From Verrucomicrobiota bacterium (GTDB lineage: Bacteria; Verrucomicrobiota; Verrucomicrobiia; Verrucomicrobiales; Verrucomicrobiaceae), in the NCBI GenBank assembly GCA_023429545.1, contig JAEYUU010000510.1, positions 1 through 6,569 on the forward strand: a DNA stretch of 6,569 nt. Direction: 5' to 3'. A program made the position numbers and the translations under genes. Of the stretch, positions 5,278-6,569 are shown piece by piece (within the stretch, counting starts at the first letter, position 1; every line of letters starts with the position of its first letter). The notes below the pieces were generated by a model, which was given only the letters and a program-made list of their open reading frames with translations, had not been told where the DNA came from and made no database searches.

Positions 5278-6569
5278 GGATGCGCTGAAGCGGGAATCGG
5301 CACGATGCCCAGAGCTGGAAGGTTTTCAGGCGCATGATGCGAAACGGAGATTGCGGCAACGGCTGGAGTCCAGTGGGAGATCTCCGCGCCTTGCCGGGTG
5401 ATTCTCTGCCCTTTGCTCCAGGCTCGGGAGAGCATCTCCTCTGCAGCGCGCATATCCGCGGTTGTATAGTGGGTGAGGAGCAGCCAGCAGCGGGAGTCTG
5501 CGGGAACGGCAGCGAGGAATTGCTCCGCACGTCTTTCGGGAGGTTCGTCTGTAACAGGGGTGAAAACCTGCATGCCGGAAAGGGCAAAGCGGTCCTTGTA
5601 GTATTCGAAGGACAGCAATGAGTGCTCCGGCACAATCAGGATGTCTTTCGGTGTCATTGAGAGTGAGGCTTCCTGCAATGCCCCCGGCAGATCTTCTATG
5701 TAATAGTTGGGAGTGATGGAGCGGTAGCTGGAGGCCAGGCCCATGAGCAGAAGACTGGCAAGCAGCGTAATCGCGACCGCAGGCATGGCGCGATGCAGGT
5801 GCTCAAGAGCGGCCGCCACGCACAGGAAGACCAGCGGAGCCACCACCAGGCAATGTCTGCCCGGGCCAAAGGGATGGAGCCTGAGCAATGAAAGCACCAG
5901 AAGGCCGCACAGCACACCCGTGAGTGCCACGAGCAGAATCCGCACCCGGGGTTCACTGCGGAACGCCCTGATGGCCTCAGCAGCCAACAGAGCCAGCAGC
6001 AGGCAACCGATGGCATACAATGCCATGCCCCAGCGTGTCCCAAAAATCTCCCCGAGCGCAATGTAGCCAAAGAGCTCGACTGTCTGGGTAAACGAGTAGG
6101 TGGCAGATTCAAACAGGGAGGCATTCTCCGGCAGCTTCACATACATCGCCGATGTCGATTCCAGGCCCTGGTACTTTGACAGGAAGGTCAGGGCCAAAAA
6201 CACGTTGCAAATGACGAGTCCACCGAGGCTAAGCCACAGACCGGGATCCACTCTGAATTTTGGAGGCCTTTTTCCCCGGGCAACAAGGGCGGCACAGAGA
6301 CACGCGCCAATGATGAACGTCGCGGCGTAGAGCGTCAGGGCGCCCAGCACCGCAGTGAGCACGAGTCCGGTCGTGGTGGATTTGGATGGGCTGCTCAGGT
6401 GACGGCCGAGCGCATACAGGAACACCGTCAGTATCAGCAGGGCGAGCGCGTAGGGCCTTGCTTCTCGCGAATAAAAAGCCTTCGGTGGGGCGGCGCCCGA
6501 CAGGAGGGCAAAGGTGATGGCGCCAAAACGCTCAAGCCACTGGCGGGCCATACCATACCCGAGCAGGAG
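5274..6569 (-). CDS. GT-C (family 39/PMT_2-like) membrane glycosyltransferase, 5' end outside window
   Basis: An integral-membrane sugar transferase that probably takes a sugar from a polyprenyl-phosphate donor and acts on the periplasmic face. There are 431 residues visible. The frame stays open to the window edge (six codons precede the Met at 6551), so the true start lies upstream. The best marker is FYSREARPYA at visible residues 32-41, a motif typical of the PMT_2/ArnT-like GT39 group. Hydrophobic segments follow at about 12-28, 40-56, 66-97, 110-130, 178-200, 208-230, 237-256 and 260-280. After these comes a soluble C-terminal domain of about 145 residues (285-431). The first luminal loop with the catalytic Asp of this family would be in the missing N-terminus, so activity cannot be judged. 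The stop overlaps the start of the ABC ATPase gene (ATGA, 5277-5274), so the two are probably co-translated. The substrate is unknown. The family is fairly sure, the role inferred. Confidence 0.8.
   Translation of the reverse strand, partial: LLLGYGMARQWLERFGAITFALLSGAAPPKAFYSREARPYALALLILTVFLYALGRHLSSPSKSTTTGLVLTAVLGALTLYAATFIIGACLCAALVARGKRPPKFRVDPGLWLSLGGLVICNVFLALTFLSKYQGLESTSAMYVKLPENASLFESATYSFTQTVELFGYIALGEIFGTRWGMALYAIGCLLLALLAAEAIRAFRSEPRVRILLVALTGVLCGLLVLSLLRLHPFGPGRHCLVVAPLVFLCVAAALEHLHRAMPAVAITLLASLLLMGLASSYRSITPNYYIEDLPGALQEASLSMTPKDILIVPEHSLLSFEYYKDRFALSGMQVFTPVTDEPPERRAEQFLAAVPADSRCWLLLTHYTTADMRAAEEMLSRAWSKGQRITRQGAEISHWTPAVAAISVSHHAPENLPALGIVPIPASAHP

Noticed and set aside
4597..5337. 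Long plus-strand open frame (246 codons) opposite the ATPase gene
   Set aside because: It lies entirely antisense to the ATPase and GT-C genes, which have clear motifs. Its translation shows no recognisable domain and is a by-product of GC-rich codon use.

Overview
The window holds part of a surface-polysaccharide (O-antigen or capsule type) gene cluster. All seven recognisable genes lie on the minus strand, so transcription runs from the high-numbered end to the low. The DNA is moderately GC-rich by eye and tightly packed. A Wzt-type ABC ATPase with a C-terminal carbohydrate-binding-like region points to a diderm (Gram-negative) bacterium. The phylum cannot be fixed from this sequence. Shine-Dalgarno (SD) sequences are sparse; only one gene has an obvious one. 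No rRNA, tRNA, CRISPR array, insertion sequence or attachment site was seen.

Layout in transcription order: (1) 6569-5274, the C-terminal part of a polytopic GT-C (family 39/PMT_2-like) glycosyltransferase that enters from outside the window; (2) 5277-4000, a Wzt-like polysaccharide-export ATPase overlapping it by ATGA; (3) a 102-base gap, then 3897-3004, a FkbM-like methyltransferase; (4) a 73-base gap with a strong hairpin, then 2930-2511, a small cupin; (5) 2514-1399, a DegT/DnrJ/EryC1/StrS aminotransferase of perosamine-synthase type (ATGA overlap, strong SD); (6) 1402-626, a SAM methyltransferase resembling the DesVI/TylM1 aminosugar N-methyltransferases (ATGA overlap); (7) 619-1, the N-terminal 206 residues of a GT-B-like glycosyltransferase that runs off the window.

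Proposed teamwork (inference): the aminotransferase makes a nucleotide-activated aminosugar, the DesVI/TylM1-like enzyme N-methylates it, and the cupin assists (isomerase or unknown). The glycosyltransferases assemble the glycan, the FkbM-like enzyme may methylate it or its end, and the ATPase drives export with a Wzm permease that is not in the window. The GT-C protein may add a residue from a lipid-linked donor on the periplasmic side. The most notable idea is a surface glycan carrying an N-methylated or N,N-dimethylated aminosugar, made by a cupin-aminotransferase-methyltransferase trio that parallels macrolide aminosugar cassettes.
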